In this document: piece by piece, positions 18,463-31,305 of the stretch | Numbering within the stretch: position 1 is the first letter of the stretch | Layout: every line of letters begins with the position of its first letter | Source of the DNA: Hypericum androsaemum | Lineage: Eukaryota > Streptophyta > Magnoliopsida > Malpighiales > Hypericaceae | Length of the DNA stretch: 64,000 bases | Direction of reading: 5' to 3' | Assembly: GCA_963995505.1 (NCBI GenBank) | Contig: OZ023198.1 | Location: 6,906,558 to 6,970,557, forward strand | The notes under the pieces: generated by a model | What the model was told of the DNA's origin: nothing | What the model saw: only the letters and a program-made list of their open reading frames with translations | Databases searched by the model: none | Position numbers and translations under genes: made by a program

Positions 18463-21400
18463 ATGTCGCATGAAGGTCAAACTATGGAAAACATAGACCT
18501 TAAGTTATTAGTGGATGCCTTGGCCGGGAAGCTCGAGCGGATGGTGCAAGCTCAGATGGAGCCTTTGCAACTACGCGTGGATGCCGTGGAGAATTCTCGT
18601 GACAACCCCCATACGCGAGGCGAACTCCAAAGGCGTAGGAGAGGAGTACCTATTGGAGAATCGAGCGGAGCTGATTCTGAATCTGAAGAAGGCGTAGGCT
18701 CTACAAGGAGTCTTAGGAGAGCAAGAACAAACCGTCCACCTAGGGAGGCAAGGCCAAAGAGAGACGACAACATAGGGAGTATCAAACTGAAGATACCTTC
18801 CTTTGCTGGTCGTTCTGACCCGGAGGCGTACTTAGAGTGGGAGAAGAAGATTGAGTTCGTGTTTGATTGCCACAATAGCTCCGAAGAAAAGAAGGTAAAA
18901 CTTGCCATCACCGAATTCACTGATTATGCTATAACTTGGTGGGATCAACTTGTGACTAGCAGGAGGAGAAATAGAGAACGCCCTATAGCTACTTGGGAAG
19001 ACATGAAAGTGGTGATGAGGAAGAGATTTGTTCCAAGTCATTACTATAGAGAGCTGTATAAGAAGTTACAAGGAATGAGGCAAGGAAGTTTGAGTGTGGA
19101 GGAGTATTTCAAACAGATGGAGATGGCCATGATAAGAGCTGATATAGATGAAGATAGAGAAGTTACAATGGCAAGGTTCTTGAATGGACTCAATCCTGAA
19201 ATTCAAGACAAAGTTGAGTTGCAACACTATGTGGAGTTGGAGGACATGGTGCATATGGCAACGAAAATTGAGAAGCAACTCAAGAGAGGAGAGGGGAGAA
19301 CAAAAGCTACATCGAATTCTACTTGGAAGCCAAACTACCAAAAGAAGTTTGACAAGCCACAAGCAGCCAAAGTAGAGCATAAATCCGAGAGTTCTCAAGC
19401 TAATTCTCAAAAGAAAGTGGAAGTCACTCCAGCTAGGAACCGTGACATCAAGTGCTTTAAGTGTCAAGGAAGAGGGCACATCTCAAGTCAATGCCCTAAC
19501 AAGCAAGCAATGGTGATCAAGGAAAGTGGAGAGATTGAAACTGAAAAGGAGGATTCGGAGCATGAAAGCATGCCTTCTTTGGAGGAAGTATCCGAGGAAG
19601 AGTACCAAGCTGCTGAGAGGCTTACTCTTGTGTCTAGAAGAGCATTGAATGTGCAAGTAAAAGAGGAAAATGATGTGGCTCAAAGAGAAAATATTTTTCA
19701 CACAAGGTGCTATGTCAAAGACAAGGTGTGTAGTGTCATCATAGGTGGAGGAAGTTGTGCTAATGTCGCAAGCACTACTATGGTGGAGAAGTTGGGGTTG
19801 CTCACTGGAAAACACCCTAAGCCTTACAAACTAAAATGGCTGAATGATAGTGGAGAAGTACGAGTGATGAAGCAAGTATTGGTAACATTCCGCATTGGCA
19901 ACTATGAGGATGAAGTGTTGTGTGATGTTGTACCAATGCAAGCTGGTCACCTATTGTTAGGAAGGCCATGGCAGTTTGATAGGAAAGTACATCATGATGG
20001 CTACACCAATAAATACTCATTTATACTTAAGAAGAGACTAATCACCTTGGCACCCTTGTCACCATCACAAGTTTGTGAAGATCAACGACTGTTGCAACAA
20101 GAAAGTGATGAGCAAAGAGAGCGTGACAAAAAGAAAAAGAATGAGAGGAGAGAAGAAGCCGAAAAAATGGATAAGAAAAATGGCCAATGGAGAGGAAAAG
20201 ATTGAGAAAACAAAAGAAGCCGGAAAAACAGAAATTAAAACGGCCAAAGAGAGAAAAAACGAGAGTTGGAAAAAGAGTTACTATGTGGGAACAAGTGATA
20301 TTAAGCAAGCATGCTTTGCAAAGAAGCCTATGATCTTACTTCGGTATAGGGAGGCACTTTTAAACACTAACGAGCTTGAACCACATGTACCTAGTACGGT
20401 TGTGTCTCTTTTGCAGGATTACAAGGATGTCTTTCCCGACGAGCTACCACCTGGTTTGCCACCTATTCGTGGGATTGAACATCAAATAGACTTTGTCCCG
20501 GGAGCTACCATACCTAACCGTCCCGCATATAGAAGCAATCCTGAAGAGACAAAGGAGCTTGAGAAGCAAGTCAACGAGCTGTTGGAGAAAGGGTACGTAA
20601 GAGAGAGCATGAGTCCATGTGCTGTTCCAGTCCTACTTGTGCCCAAGAAGGATAAAACATGGAGAATGTGTGTTGATTGCCGAGCAGTCAACAACATAAC
20701 GGTAAAATATCGTCACCCTATCCCTCGTTTAGATGACATGTTAGATGAGTTGCATGGTTCTTGCATGTTTTCTAAGATTGATTTGAAGAGTGGTTATCAT
20801 CAAATTAGGATGAAAGAAGGAGATGAGTGGAAGACTGCTTTTAAAACTAAGTATGGGTTGTATGAGTGGATGGTCATGCCATTTGGTTTGTCCAACGCAC
20901 CTAGCACGTTTATGCGACTCATGAATCATGTTCTACGTCCATTCATTGGTAAATTTGTAGTTGTTTACTTTGATGATATACTCATCTATAGCAAGAGCGT
21001 GGGGGATCATCTAGAACATTTGAAATCGTTCTTAGATGCACTTAGAGAAGAACAATTGTTTGCTAACTTGAAGAAGTGCACCTTTTGTACGGATAAGCTT
21101 GTATTCTTGGGTTTTGTTGTTGGGGCTAACGGAATACAGGTTGATGAAGAAAAGATCCGAGCTATCCGTGAATGGCCAAGCCCTACAAGTGTTGCTAATG
21201 TTAGGAGCTTTCATGGACTAGCTAGTTTTTATAGGAGATTTGTGAAGGACTTTAGTAGCATAGCCGCACCCATAACTGAAGTCATCAAGAAGAACGTGGG
21301 CTTTACTTGGGGAGAAGCTCAAGAGAAGGCTTTCCAACTACTGAAAGGGAAGTTGACTAATGCACCCTTGTTAGCTTTACCTAATTTCTCTAAGACTTTT

Positions 21401-23250
21401 GAAATAGAGTGTGATGCTTCTGGTGTAGGAATTGGAGCTGTCCTTATGCAAGAAGGAAGACCCATTGCATACTTTAGTGAGAAACTAAGTGGTGCAACCT
21501 TGAATTACCCGACCTATGACAAGGAGTTGTACGCACTAGTTCGAGCATTGGAGACATGGCAGCATTACTTATGGCCAAAGGAGTTTGTGATTCACACTGA
21601 TCATGAGTCACTCAAGCACTTAAAGGGGCAACACAAGCTGAACAAGAGGCATGCACGATGGGTGAAATTCATTGAGACATTTCCTTATGTCATTCGCTAC
21701 AAGCAAGGTAAGGAAAATGTAGTGGCTGATGCACTATCACGAAGGTACGCCTTGATTTCAACTCTTGATGCTAAACTACTTGGCTTTGAACACATTAAGG
21801 AGATGTATGTTGATGATGTTGATTTTGGCGAGTTGTTTAGATCAACTGAAAGAAGTGCATTTGGTATGTTCTTTCGTAATGAAGGTTACCTATTTCGTGA
21901 AAATAAACTTTGTGTGCCTAATTGTTCGATGCGAGAATTACTAATTCAGGAGGCCCATGGAGGTGGCTTAATGGGGCATTTTGGAATTGCAAAGACCTTG
22001 GCAATGCTACAAGATCATTTCTTTTGGCCACACATGAAGAGAGACGTTGAGAGAGTTTGTGGTCGTTGCATCACTTGCAAGCAAGCCAAGTCAAAGGTAA
22101 AACCCCATGGCTTGTACACCCCACTACCTATACCTAGTGAGCCCTGGATTGATATCTCTATGGATTTTGTGTTAGGCCTACCTAGGACTAAGCGTGGAAG
22201 AGATTCAATTTTTGTGGTAGTGGATAGGTTTTCTAAGATGGCACATTTCGTTCCATGTCATAAAACTGATGATGCTTCAAACATTGCTGATTTGTTCTTT
22301 AGAGAGGTTGTTAGGTTACATGGCATGCCTAGGACAATTATCTCTGATAGAGATGCTAAATTCCTAAGTTACTTTTGGAAGACCTTGTGGTGCAAGTTAG
22401 GTACTAAGTTGTGTTTTCTACTACTTGTCATCCTCAAACTGATGGTCAAACTGAAGTAGTAAATAGGACTTTGTCTACACTTTTGAGAGCGCTCATTAAG
22501 CATAACATTAAGACTTGGGAAGATTGTTTGCCTCATGTTGAGTTTGCTTATAATCGTTCTGTCCATTCAGCTACTCAATTCTCACCATTTGAGCTTGTTT
22601 ATGGACTTAATCCTTTGACTCCATTGGATTTATCACCTCTACCTTCGAGTGAGCATGTTAACTTCGATGGCAAGAAGAAAGCTGAATTTGTCAAGCAGTT
22701 ATATGAGAAAGCTAGAATGAACATCGAGAAGCGCACGGAGCACTATGCAAGGCAAGCAAACAAAGGAAGGCACAAGGTTGTCTTTGAGCCGGGCGATTGG
22801 GTTTGGCTATATATGAGGAAGGAGCGTTTTCCTGTCCAAAGACGTTCAAAGTTGCTACCACGGGGAGATGGTCCATTCCAAGTGCTAGAACGCATTAATG
22901 ATAATGCCTACAAGCTAGACCTTCCGGGTGAGTATAGTGTAAGTGCTTCGTTTAATGTGGCTGACTTGAGTCCGTTTGATGTAGGTGATGATTTGAGGAC
23001 AAATCCTTTTCAAGAGGAGGGGAATGATGTGAGCAAGCCTAAGGACACACCTACTATCAAGCTTGTAGACTCGAAGCAAGTTCAAGTTCCGATTGGGCCA
23101 ATGACAAGAGCACGAGCTAGGAAGTTGCAATCTGACTTCAATGGATTAATGGAAGAAGTTTGGGCTCAATTAAGTGCGTGGAGGACCAAGGACGTCCAAG
23201 AAGCCCAAGGGAGGCCCATGCACGTTTTGGAAGCTGAATGGGAGGCTTGA
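18463..23250 (+). pseudogene. R1-5 gag-pol (two frameshifts, protease Asp lost)
   Basis: Same domain order as R1-2. Gag-protease reads to 20205, RT to integrase in a second frame to 22459, and the integrase end plus LTR-encoded tail in a third to 23250. The first frameshift is a one-base gain near 20165 in the A-rich charged linker. The second is a one-base loss near 22410 between the second and third catalytic integrase residues. The protease motif reads IIGGGS: the catalytic Asp codon (residue 428, at 19744-19746) is GGT. Each change alone should disable this copy. Confidence 0.92.
23012..23024 (+). promoter_or_regulatory. R1-5 polypurine tract
   Basis: AAGAGGAGGGGAA adjacent to the 3' LTR, within pol codons. 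Confidence 0.78.
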
Positions 23251-23828
23251 CATGCACGTAAGCTTCTAGATGCATGCGCACATGGAGAATCAAGAAGAAT
23301 CAGCCTATTTAGTCCGTGCATCTATTTGTTTTGGACGTGCACCTAGTAGTTATTCTATTAGATATTATTTGCTTATTTTATTCCTTATTTAGTTGAATAA
23401 GTTCGGCCAGAATCTCTTTAGAATAGGAAAGAATTTTGGCCAGCCTTAAACTCCTTATTTGGAGTTAGTTTCGTTTAGAAAAGTTGTAAGACATGAGGAG
23501 CCTATATAAAGAGGCGTTCCCCTTCAATAAACAACACAACAATTCGGAAATTACTTAGCATTGGCTAATTGAGAGTTTTGATACTCGTTTGTTCTTGCTT
23601 AGGCTGGTGAGTCGTCTTGGCTAGAATTTATCTTCCACTTATCAAGCGGACCATCCATCCCCGCTCGTGGCGTGATACGACCTTAGGTCAAGGTTCAGAA
23701 GCTCTTGCAGCGGGTTAAGGTTCAATTTCGTGCCTTAGTTCTTGTGAGTTCTTGTGAGTTGTGGTCTGTTCCATTCTAAAGTAACAAACGGTCCGAGTTG
23801 TGAGTCTTTTCCGCGAAGATTCATATCA
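23025..23828 (+). repeat. R1-5 3' LTR (804 bp)
   Basis: Same ends and length as the 5' LTR. It carries the last pol codons up to the stop at 23250. Confidence 0.94.
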
Positions 23829-23833
23829 TGCCG

Positions 23834-25348
23834 TATGGTGGAGGAAGGAACAAGAGTCTCGTAGGAGGAGAGGAGATCGACCAATTCGTGATTGGCCAAA
23901 TATGGAGCAAGCCCTACGTGAGAGATTTCTTCCTGTGGATTATCATCAAACCTTGTATTCGCAATTCTTGACTTGCACTCAAGGTAACCGATCCATAGAC
24001 GAGTATACGTCTGAATTTATAAGGTTAGCGTCTCGTAATGACGTGGAGGAGAATGAGGACCAGATGATAGCCCGTTTTGTTGAGGGCCTTCATTATGAAA
24101 TCAAGAGTAGGATGGAGTTTGATACGTTCTTGTTTTTCAATGATGCCTGTGCAAAGGCGAGAAAAATAGGGGCTGCCTTGAAGAGAAAGAAAGCACCCTC
24201 TATCCGTTTTTCAGGACCTGGTCAGGCTTCCACCTATTCAAGGGGAGGTGTGGAAAGGAGCACACCCCAAGCTTCCGAGCCTAAACCCCCTCCAAGCAAG
24301 CCTGCCCCTGTGATTGCACAAAGAAAGGGAAAAGAGGTCGCCACAACCTCATCAATCCGATGTTTCAAATGCAATGAAATGGGCCACAAGTCTAGTGACT
24401 GCCCTAAACGCAAGTTTACACAACTTTGCGAGAAGGAAGATTCGGATGAGGAGGAGGAAGGGACGTATTTGTGTGCACCCGTGGACGAGGGTGATGAAGA
24501 GGAGGAGACCTCTGAAGGAGAAGAGTATTGCGGGGTCATACAGAAGGTAGCATTGACCGCAACCAAGAGAGATGACTCCCAACGCAATAACTTGTTTCGC
24601 ACGAGTTGTCATGTTGGGAAAGTTGTGTGCGAAGTGATAATTGATGGAGGCAGCCAGGAGAACTTTGTGAGTAGCAAGACAGTGGAGAAGCTTGGCTTGA
24701 AAACCACGCCTCACCCCACTCCATACTCCATTGGATGGGTTAGATCCGGGGGTGGAATCAAGGTTAATTCAAGGTGCACCATTCCTATCACAATTGGCAA
24801 GTATTCGGACTTAGTCGAATGTGATGTCCTTGAAATGGATGCGTGCAACATCCTTCTTGGACGACCGTGGGAATTTGACAACAAGGTTGTGCACCACGGA
24901 GAGGAGAACACGTACGAGTTAAAGAAAGGAGGCGAGAAGTTCACGTTATTGCCGAAGAAGCCAAAGTACGTGAAGAGTGCCAAGCAACTTGTTTCGATGG
25001 TGACCTCCTCTCGTGTTCTCTCGAGTTGTTTCCAAGAGGCGGGTTTCCTCCATATGCTTGTGATGACAAGTTCACAAGAACCAGGAGAGAAAGACAGCGA
25101 GCTGATTCCGGACGTGGTCTTGAAGTTATTTAACGAATTCCCTAAGCTGATCGATGAGGAGTTGCAAAAAGGGGTGCCTCCCTTGCGAGATATCCAACAT
25201 CGGATTGATCTCATCCCTGGTGCAACACTTCCGAACCTTCCTCATTATAGAATGAGTCCGAAGGAGAACCAGATCTTGAGGGAACAAGTTCAAGAGCTTC
25301 TTGACAAAGGACAAGTGCAAGAAAGCTTGAGTCCTTGTGGAGTGCCTG
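23834..25348 (+). pseudogene. R2-1 gag C-terminus, protease and start of RT
   Basis: Continuation of R2-1 gag after R1-5: the WWRKEQESRRRRGDRPIRDW region, a CCHC knuckle CFKCNEMGHKSSDC starting at 24361, an acidic stretch, and protease IIDGGSQEN with its Asp codon at 24643-24645. RT begins and is cut at SLSPCGVPV by R1-6. No stop occurs in this piece. The open frame seems to begin earlier only because it reads through from the R1-5 LTR. Confidence 0.9.
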
Positions 25349-26152
25349 TGATATGAATCTCCGCGGAAAAGATTCACAACTCGGACCGTTTGTTACTTTA
25401 GAATGGAACAGATCACAACTCACAAGAACTCACACGAACTAAGGCACGAAATTGAACCTTAACCCGCTGCAAGAGCTTCTGAACCTTGACCTAAGGTCGT
25501 ATCACACCACGAGCGGGGATGGATGATCCGCTTGATAAGTGAAAGATAAATTCTAGCCAAGACGACTCACCAGCCTAAGCAAGAACAAACGAGTATCAAA
25601 ACTCTCAATTAGCTAATGCTAAGTAATTCTCCGAATTGTTGTCTTTATTGAAGGGGGACGCCTCTTTATATAGGCTCCATAAGTCTTACAACTTTCCTAA
25701 ACGAAACTAACTCCAAATAAGGAGTTTAAGGCTGGTCAAAACTCTCTTTCCTATTCTAAAAAGATTCTGGCCGAACTTATTCAACTAAATAAGGAATAAT
25801 ATAAGCAAATAATATCTAATAGAATAACTACTAGCTGCACGTCCAAAACAAGTAGATGCACGGACTAAATAGGCTGATTCTTCTTGATTCTCCATGTGCG
25901 CATGCATCTAGAAGCTTACGTGCATGTCAAGCTTCCCATTTAGCTTCCAAAACGTGCATGGGTCTCCCTTGGGCTTCTTGGACGTCCTTGGTCCTCCACG
26001 CACTTGCTTGGGCCCAAACGTCTTGCATTCATCCATTGAAGTCAGATTGCAACTTCCTAGCTCGTGCTCTTGTCATTGGCCCAATTGGAACTTGAACGTG
26101 CTTCGAGTCTACAAGCTTGATAGTAGGTGCGTCCTTAGGCTTGCTCACATCA
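25349..26152 (-). repeat. R1-6 3' LTR (804 bp)
   Basis: TGATATGAATCTCCGCGG to GCTCACATCA on the + strand. No partner LTR survives. Confidence 0.93.
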
Positions 26153-29100
26153 GTCCCCTCCTCTTGAAAAGGATTTGTCCTCAAATCATCACCTACATCA
26201 AACGGACTCAAGTCAGCCACGTTAAACGAAGCACTTACACTATACTCACCCGGAAGGTCTAGCTTGTAGGCATTATCATTGATGCGTTCTATCACTTGGA
26301 ATGGACCATCTCCCCGTGGTAGCAACTTTGAACGTCTTTGGACAGGAAAACGCTCCTTCCTCATATGTAGCCAAACCCAATCTCCCGGCTCAAAGACAAC
26401 CTTGTGCCTTCCTTTGTTTGCTTGCCTCGCATAGTGCTCCGTGCGCTTCTCGATGTTCATTCTTGCTTTCTCATGTAACTGCTTGACAAATTCAGCTTTC
26501 TTCTTGCCATCTAAGTTAACATGCTCACTCGAAGGTAGAGGTGATAAATCCAATGGAGTCAAAGGATTAAATCCATAAACAAGCTCAAATGGTGAGAATT
26601 GAGTAGCAGAATGGACAGAACGATTATAAGCAAACTCAACATGAGGCAAACATTCTTCCCAAGTCTTAATGTTATGCTTAATGAGTGCTCTCAAAAGTGT
26701 AGACAAAGTCCTATTCACTACTTCAGTTTGACCATCAGTTTGAGGATAACAAGTAGTAGAAAACAACAACTTAGTACCTAACTTGCACCACAAGGTCTTC
26801 CAAAAGTAACTTAGGAACTTAGCATCTCTATCAGAGATAATTGTCCTAGGCATGCCATGCAACCTAACAACCTCTCTAAAGAACAAATCAGCAATGTTTG
26901 AAGCATCATCAGTTTTATGACATGGAATGAAATGTGCCATCTTAGAAAACCTATCCACTACCACAAAAATTGAATCTCTTCCACGCTTAGTCCTAGGTAG
27001 TCCTAACACAAAATCCATAGAGATATCAATCCAAGGCTCACTAGGTATAGGTAGTGGGGTGTACAAACCATGGGGTTTTACCTTTGACTTGGCTTGCTTG
27101 CAAGTGATGCAACGACCACAAACTCTCTCAACGTCTCTCTTCATGTGTGGCCAAAAGAAATGATCTTGTAGCATTGCCAAGGTCTTTGCAATTCCAAAAT
27201 GCCCCATTAAGCCACCTTCATGTGCCTCCTGAATTAGTAATTCTCGCATCGAACAATTAGGCACACAAAGTTTGTTTTCACGAAATAGGTAACCTTCATT
27301 ACGAAAGAACTTGCCAAATGCACTTCTTTCAGTTGATCTAAACAACTCGCCAAAATCAACATCATCAACATACATCTCCTTAATGTGTTCAAAGCCAAGT
27401 AGTTTAGCATCAAGAGTTGAGATCAAGGCGTACCTTCGTGATAGTGCATCAGCCACTACATTTTCCTTACCTTGCTTGTAGCGAATGACATAAGGAAATG
27501 TCTCAATGAATTCCACCCATCGTGCATGCCTCTTGTTCAGCTTGTGTTGCCCTTTTAAGTGCTTAAGTGACTCATGATCAGTGTGAATCACAAACTCCTT
27601 TGGCCACAAGTAATACTGCCATGTCTCCAATGCTCGAACTAGTGCGTACAACTCCTTGTCATAGGTCGGGTAATTCAAGGTTGCACCACTTAGTTTCTCA
27701 CTGAAGTATGCAACGGGTCTTCCTTCTTGCATAAGGACAGCTCCAATTCCTACACCAGAAGCATCACACTCTATTTCAAAAGTCTTAGAGAAATTAGGTA
27801 AAGCTAACAAGGGTGCATTAGTCAACTTCCCTTTCAGTAGTTGGAAAGCCTTCTCTTGAGCTTCTCCCCAAGTAAAGCCCACGTTCTTTTTGATGACTTC
27901 AGTTATGGGTGCGGCTATGCTACTAAAGTCCTTCACAAATCTCCTATAAAAACTAGCTAGTCCATGAAAGCTCCTAACATTAGCAACACTTGTAGGGCTT
28001 GGCCATTCACGGATAGCTCGGATCTTTTCTTCATCAACCTGTATTCCGTTAGCTCCAACAACAAAACCCAAGAATACAAGCTTATCCGTACAAAAGGTGC
28101 ACTTCTTCAAGTTAGCAAACAATTGTTCTTCTCTAAGTGCATCTAAGACAGATTTCAAATGTTCTAGATGATCCCCCATGCTCTTGCTATAGATGAGTAT
28201 ATCATCAAAGTAAACAACTACAAATTTACCAATGAATGGACGTAGAACATGATTCATGAGTCGCATAAATGTGCTAGGTGCGTTGGACAAACCAAATGGC
28301 ATGACCATCCACTCATACAACCCATACTTTGTTTTAAAAGCAGTCTTCCACTCATCTCCTTCTTTCATCCTAATTTGATGATAACCACTCTTCAAATCAA
28401 TCTTAGAAAACATGCAAGAACCATGCAACTCATCTAACATGTCATCTAAACGAGGGATAGGGTGACGATATTTTACCGTTATGTTGTTGACTGCTCGGCA
28501 ATCAACACACATTCTCCATGTTTTATCCTTCTTGGGCACAAGTAGGACTGGAACAGCACATGGACTCATGCTCTCTCTTACGTACCCTTTCTCCAACAGC
28601 TCGTTGACTTGCTTCTCAAGCTCCTTTGTCTCTTCAGGATTGCTTCTATATGCGGGACGGTTAGGTATGGCAGCTCCCGGGACAAAGTCTATTTGATGTT
28701 CAATCCCACGAATAGGTGGCAAACCAGGTGGTAGCTCATCGGGAAAGACATCCTTGTAATCCTGCAAAAGAGACACAACCGTACTAGGTACATGTGGTTC
28801 AAGCTCGTTAGTGTTTAAAAGTGCCTCCCTATACCGAAGTAAGATCATAGGCTTCTTTTCAAAGCATGCTTGCTTAATATCACTTGTTCCCACATAGTAA
28901 CTCTTTTTCCAACTCTCGGTTTTTCTCTCTTTGGCCGTTTTAATTTCTTTTTTTCTGGCTTCTTTTGTTTTCTCAATCTTTTCCTCTCCATTGGCCGTTT
29001 TTCTTATCTTTTTTTCGGCTTCTTCTCTCCTCTCATTCTTTTTCTTTTTGTCACGCTCTCTTTGCTCATCACTTTCTTGTTGCAACAGTCGTTGATCTTC

Positions 29101-29568
29101 ACAAACTTGTGATGGTGACAAGGGTGCCAAGGTGATTACTCTCTTCTTGAGTATAAATGAGTATTTGTTGGTGTAGCCATCATGATGCACTTTCCTATCA
29201 AACTGCCATGGCCTTCCTAACAATAGGTGACCAGCTTGCATTGGTACGACATCACACAACACTTCATCCTCATAGTTGCCAATGCGGAATGCTACCAATA
29301 CTTGCTTCATCACTCGTACTTCGCCACTATCATTCAGCCATTGTAGTCTGTAAGGCTTAGGGTGTTTTCCAGTGAGCAACCCCAACTTCTCCACCATAGT
29401 AGTGCTTGCGACATTAGCACAACTTCCTCCATCTATGATGACACTACACACCTTGTCTTTGACATAGCACCTTGTGTGAAAAATATTTTCTCTTTGAGCC
29501 ACAATATTTTCCTCTTTTACTTGCACATTCAATGCTCTTCTAGACACTCTTAAGCCTCTCAGCAGCTT
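26029..29568 (-). pseudogene. R1-6 gag-pol fragment (from end of Gag to tail)
   Basis: Open minus-strand frame from the end of Gag ([10 protein letters not shown]) through protease (IIDGGS intact), charged linker, RT, RNase H and integrase to a stop at 26029-26031. That stop (TTA to TGA) lies in the LTR-encoded tail, about 50 residues short of the normal end. One integrase position usually HPQTDGQ reads YPQTDGQ. The N-terminal Gag and zinc knuckle are gone, so no functional polyprotein is expected. Confidence 0.9.
26153..26165 (-). promoter_or_regulatory. R1-6 polypurine tract
   Basis: Reverse complement reads AAGAGGAGGGGAC next to the 3' LTR. Confidence 0.75.
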
Positions 29569-29574
29569 TGACAA
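29569..29574. other. Filler at R1-6 / R2-1 deletion junction
   Basis: Six bases (TGACAA) match neither side: R1 gag sequence stops at AGCAGCTT and R2 integrase sequence starts at GATTCTATTT. A small altered patch (TAGACACTCTTAAG) sits 20-30 bp to the left, where sister copies read TAGACACAAGAGTAAG. Confidence 0.75.
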
Positions 29575-29892
29575 GATTCTATTTTTGTCATTGTGGACAG
29601 GTTGTCAAAGATGGCACACTTCGTGCCTTGCAAGAAAACCAATGATGCATCCGCGGTGGCAAGATACTTCTTTAAGGAGGTGGTGCGCTTGCATGGAGTG
29701 CCGAAAACCATTGTCTCAGATCGTGACACCAAGTTCCTTGCTAGTTTTTGGAGGACCTTGTGGAGGATGTTCGATGCAACCCTCCAATTCAGCACAACCG
29801 CGCACCCTCAGACCGATAGCCAGACCGAAGCTACAAACCGCACACTTGGCAACCTCTTGCGGAGTTTATGTCATGAACGGCAAAGGCAGTGG
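29575..29892 (+). pseudogene. R2-1 integrase core fragment
   Basis: Encodes the integrase segment from [15 protein letters not shown] to LCHERQRQW. The second catalytic Asp (SDRDTKF, codon 29719-29721) and the Glu (codon 29827-29829) are present. The first Asp and the zinc site were lost in the deletion to the left. One Gly in HPQTDGQTE is Ser here. It is cut on the right by R1-7 at AGTGG and continues at 36650. Confidence 0.9.
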
Positions 29893-30696
29893 TGATGTGA
29901 GCAAGCCTAAGGACGCACCTACTATCAAGCTTGTAGACTCGAAGCAAGTTCAAGTTCCGATTGGGCCAATGACAAGAGCACGAGCTAGGAAGTTGCAATC
30001 TGACTTCAATGGATTAATGGAAGAAGTTTGGGCTCAATCAAGTGCGTGGAGGTCCAAGGACGTCCAAGAAGCCCAAGGGAGGCCCATGCACGTTTTGGAA
30101 GCTGAATGGGAGGCTTGACATGCACGTAAGCTTCTAGATACATGCGCACATGGAGAATCAAGAGGAATCAGCCTATTTAGTCCGTGCATCTATTTGTTTT
30201 GGACGTGCACCTAGTAGTTATTCTATTAGATATTATTTGCTTATATTATTCCTTATTTAGTTGAATAAGTTCGGCCAGAATCTCTTTAGAATAGGAAAGA
30301 ATTTTGGCCAGCCGTAAACTCCTTATTTGGAGTTAGTTTCGTTTAGCAAAGTTGTAAGACATGAGGATCCTATATAAAGAGGCGTCCCCCTTCAATAAAG
30401 AACACAACAATTCGGAAATTGCTTAGCATTGGCTAATTGAGAGTTTTGATACTTGTTTGTTCTTGCTTAGGCTGGTGAGTCGTCTTGGCTAGAATTTATC
30501 TTTCACTTATCAAGCGGATCATCCATCCCCGCTCGTGGCGTCATACGACCTTAGGTCAAGGTTCAGAAGCTCTTGCAGCGGGTTAAGGTTCAATTTCGTG
30601 CCTTAGTTCTTGTGAGTTCTTGTGAGTTGTGATCTATTCCATTCTAAAGTAACAAACGGTCCGAGTTGTGAGTCTTTTCCGCGAAGATTCATATCA
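29893..30696 (+). repeat. R1-7 5' LTR (804 bp)
   Basis: TGATGTGAGC to TTCATATCA. TATATAAA at 30371-30378, AATAAA at 30394-30399. Confidence 0.94.
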
Positions 30697-30698
30697 GT

Positions 30699-30710
30699 TG
30701 GTATCAGAGC
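30699..30710 (+). promoter_or_regulatory. R1-7 primer binding site
   Basis: TGGTATCAGAGC two bases after the LTR. Confidence 0.92.
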
Positions 30711-31305
30711 TTAGCTTGTTACTTTAGTTCATTATCCTTGTTATTTTTGTTCTTGTTGGTTCGTTTTGTTGCTTGTTATTTTTTTTGCTCTTTGTTGGTT
30801 CGTTTTCTCTCCTCGCTGTTTGAGAGAAAAGAGAGGAAAACAAACGAGTGAAGCAAGAAAAGAAAGAAAAGAAAAGAAAAGAAAAGAAAAAAAAAAGGAA
30901 AGAAAAGAAAAAGAAGAAGGAAGTCGCAAGCTAAAGAGGAAGCAAGCTAAATTGGAAGTCTCAAGCTAAAGAGGAAGCAAATCCGAGGGAAGCTAGCAAA
31001 CTAAGGAGGCGCAACAGCTGATCAAGAAAGGGGACGAGCAAGACTAAAAGAAAGACCAAAGAGGAACTTTAACATTCTGTTTGTTAAAGCGTGAAGCTCA
31101 AGCAAGGCCGTTCTAGCCTTAGTAAGAACATAGAAGTATCACGAGAGGAAAAAGGCAAGAGTGTGCGAGTACCTTAGAGAGAAAAGCCAAATATTTGAGT
31201 GCAAACACGAGTGAACTTGAGTGCACCATACATTGAGAGTATACACGTAAGGGAGTGAGCTTGTGAGGCCATATTTTTTACTAACCAATTTTTCTTGCAG
31301 CAAAC
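30711..31305 (+). other. R1-7 untranslated leader
   Basis: 595 bases without a gene: a purine tract shorter than in R1-5 (about 30826-30920), degenerate AAAGAGGAAGC repeats, the conserved stem-loop at 31067-31089, and the splice-acceptor-like motif ending at 31300. Confidence 0.78.

Larger units (their letters stand above)
17020..23828 (+). mobile_element. R1-5: full-length R1 element (804-bp LTR subfamily), defective
   Basis: 6809 bp with LTRs at 17020-17823 and 23025-23828 and target duplication TGCCG (17015-17019, 23829-23833) in the gag of R2-1. About five differences between the LTRs by eye. Gag-Pol has two frameshifts and a protease active-site change. Confidence 0.95.
25349..29568 (-). 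mobile_element. R1-6: truncated R1 element (one LTR, 5' end deleted)
   Basis: Minus-strand element of the 804-bp LTR subfamily. The 3' LTR is at 25349-26152; pol and the C-terminal half of gag follow up to 29568. The gag start, leader, PBS and 5' LTR are missing, and sequence passes through a short filler straight into R2-1 integrase. GCCTG before 25349 is probably one half of its target duplication; the other half was deleted. Confidence 0.92.

Noticed and set aside
29585..30118. 177-aa frame joining R2 integrase antiframe to the R1-7 LTR tail
   Set aside because: Chimera made by reading across an insertion boundary in the wrong integrase frame.
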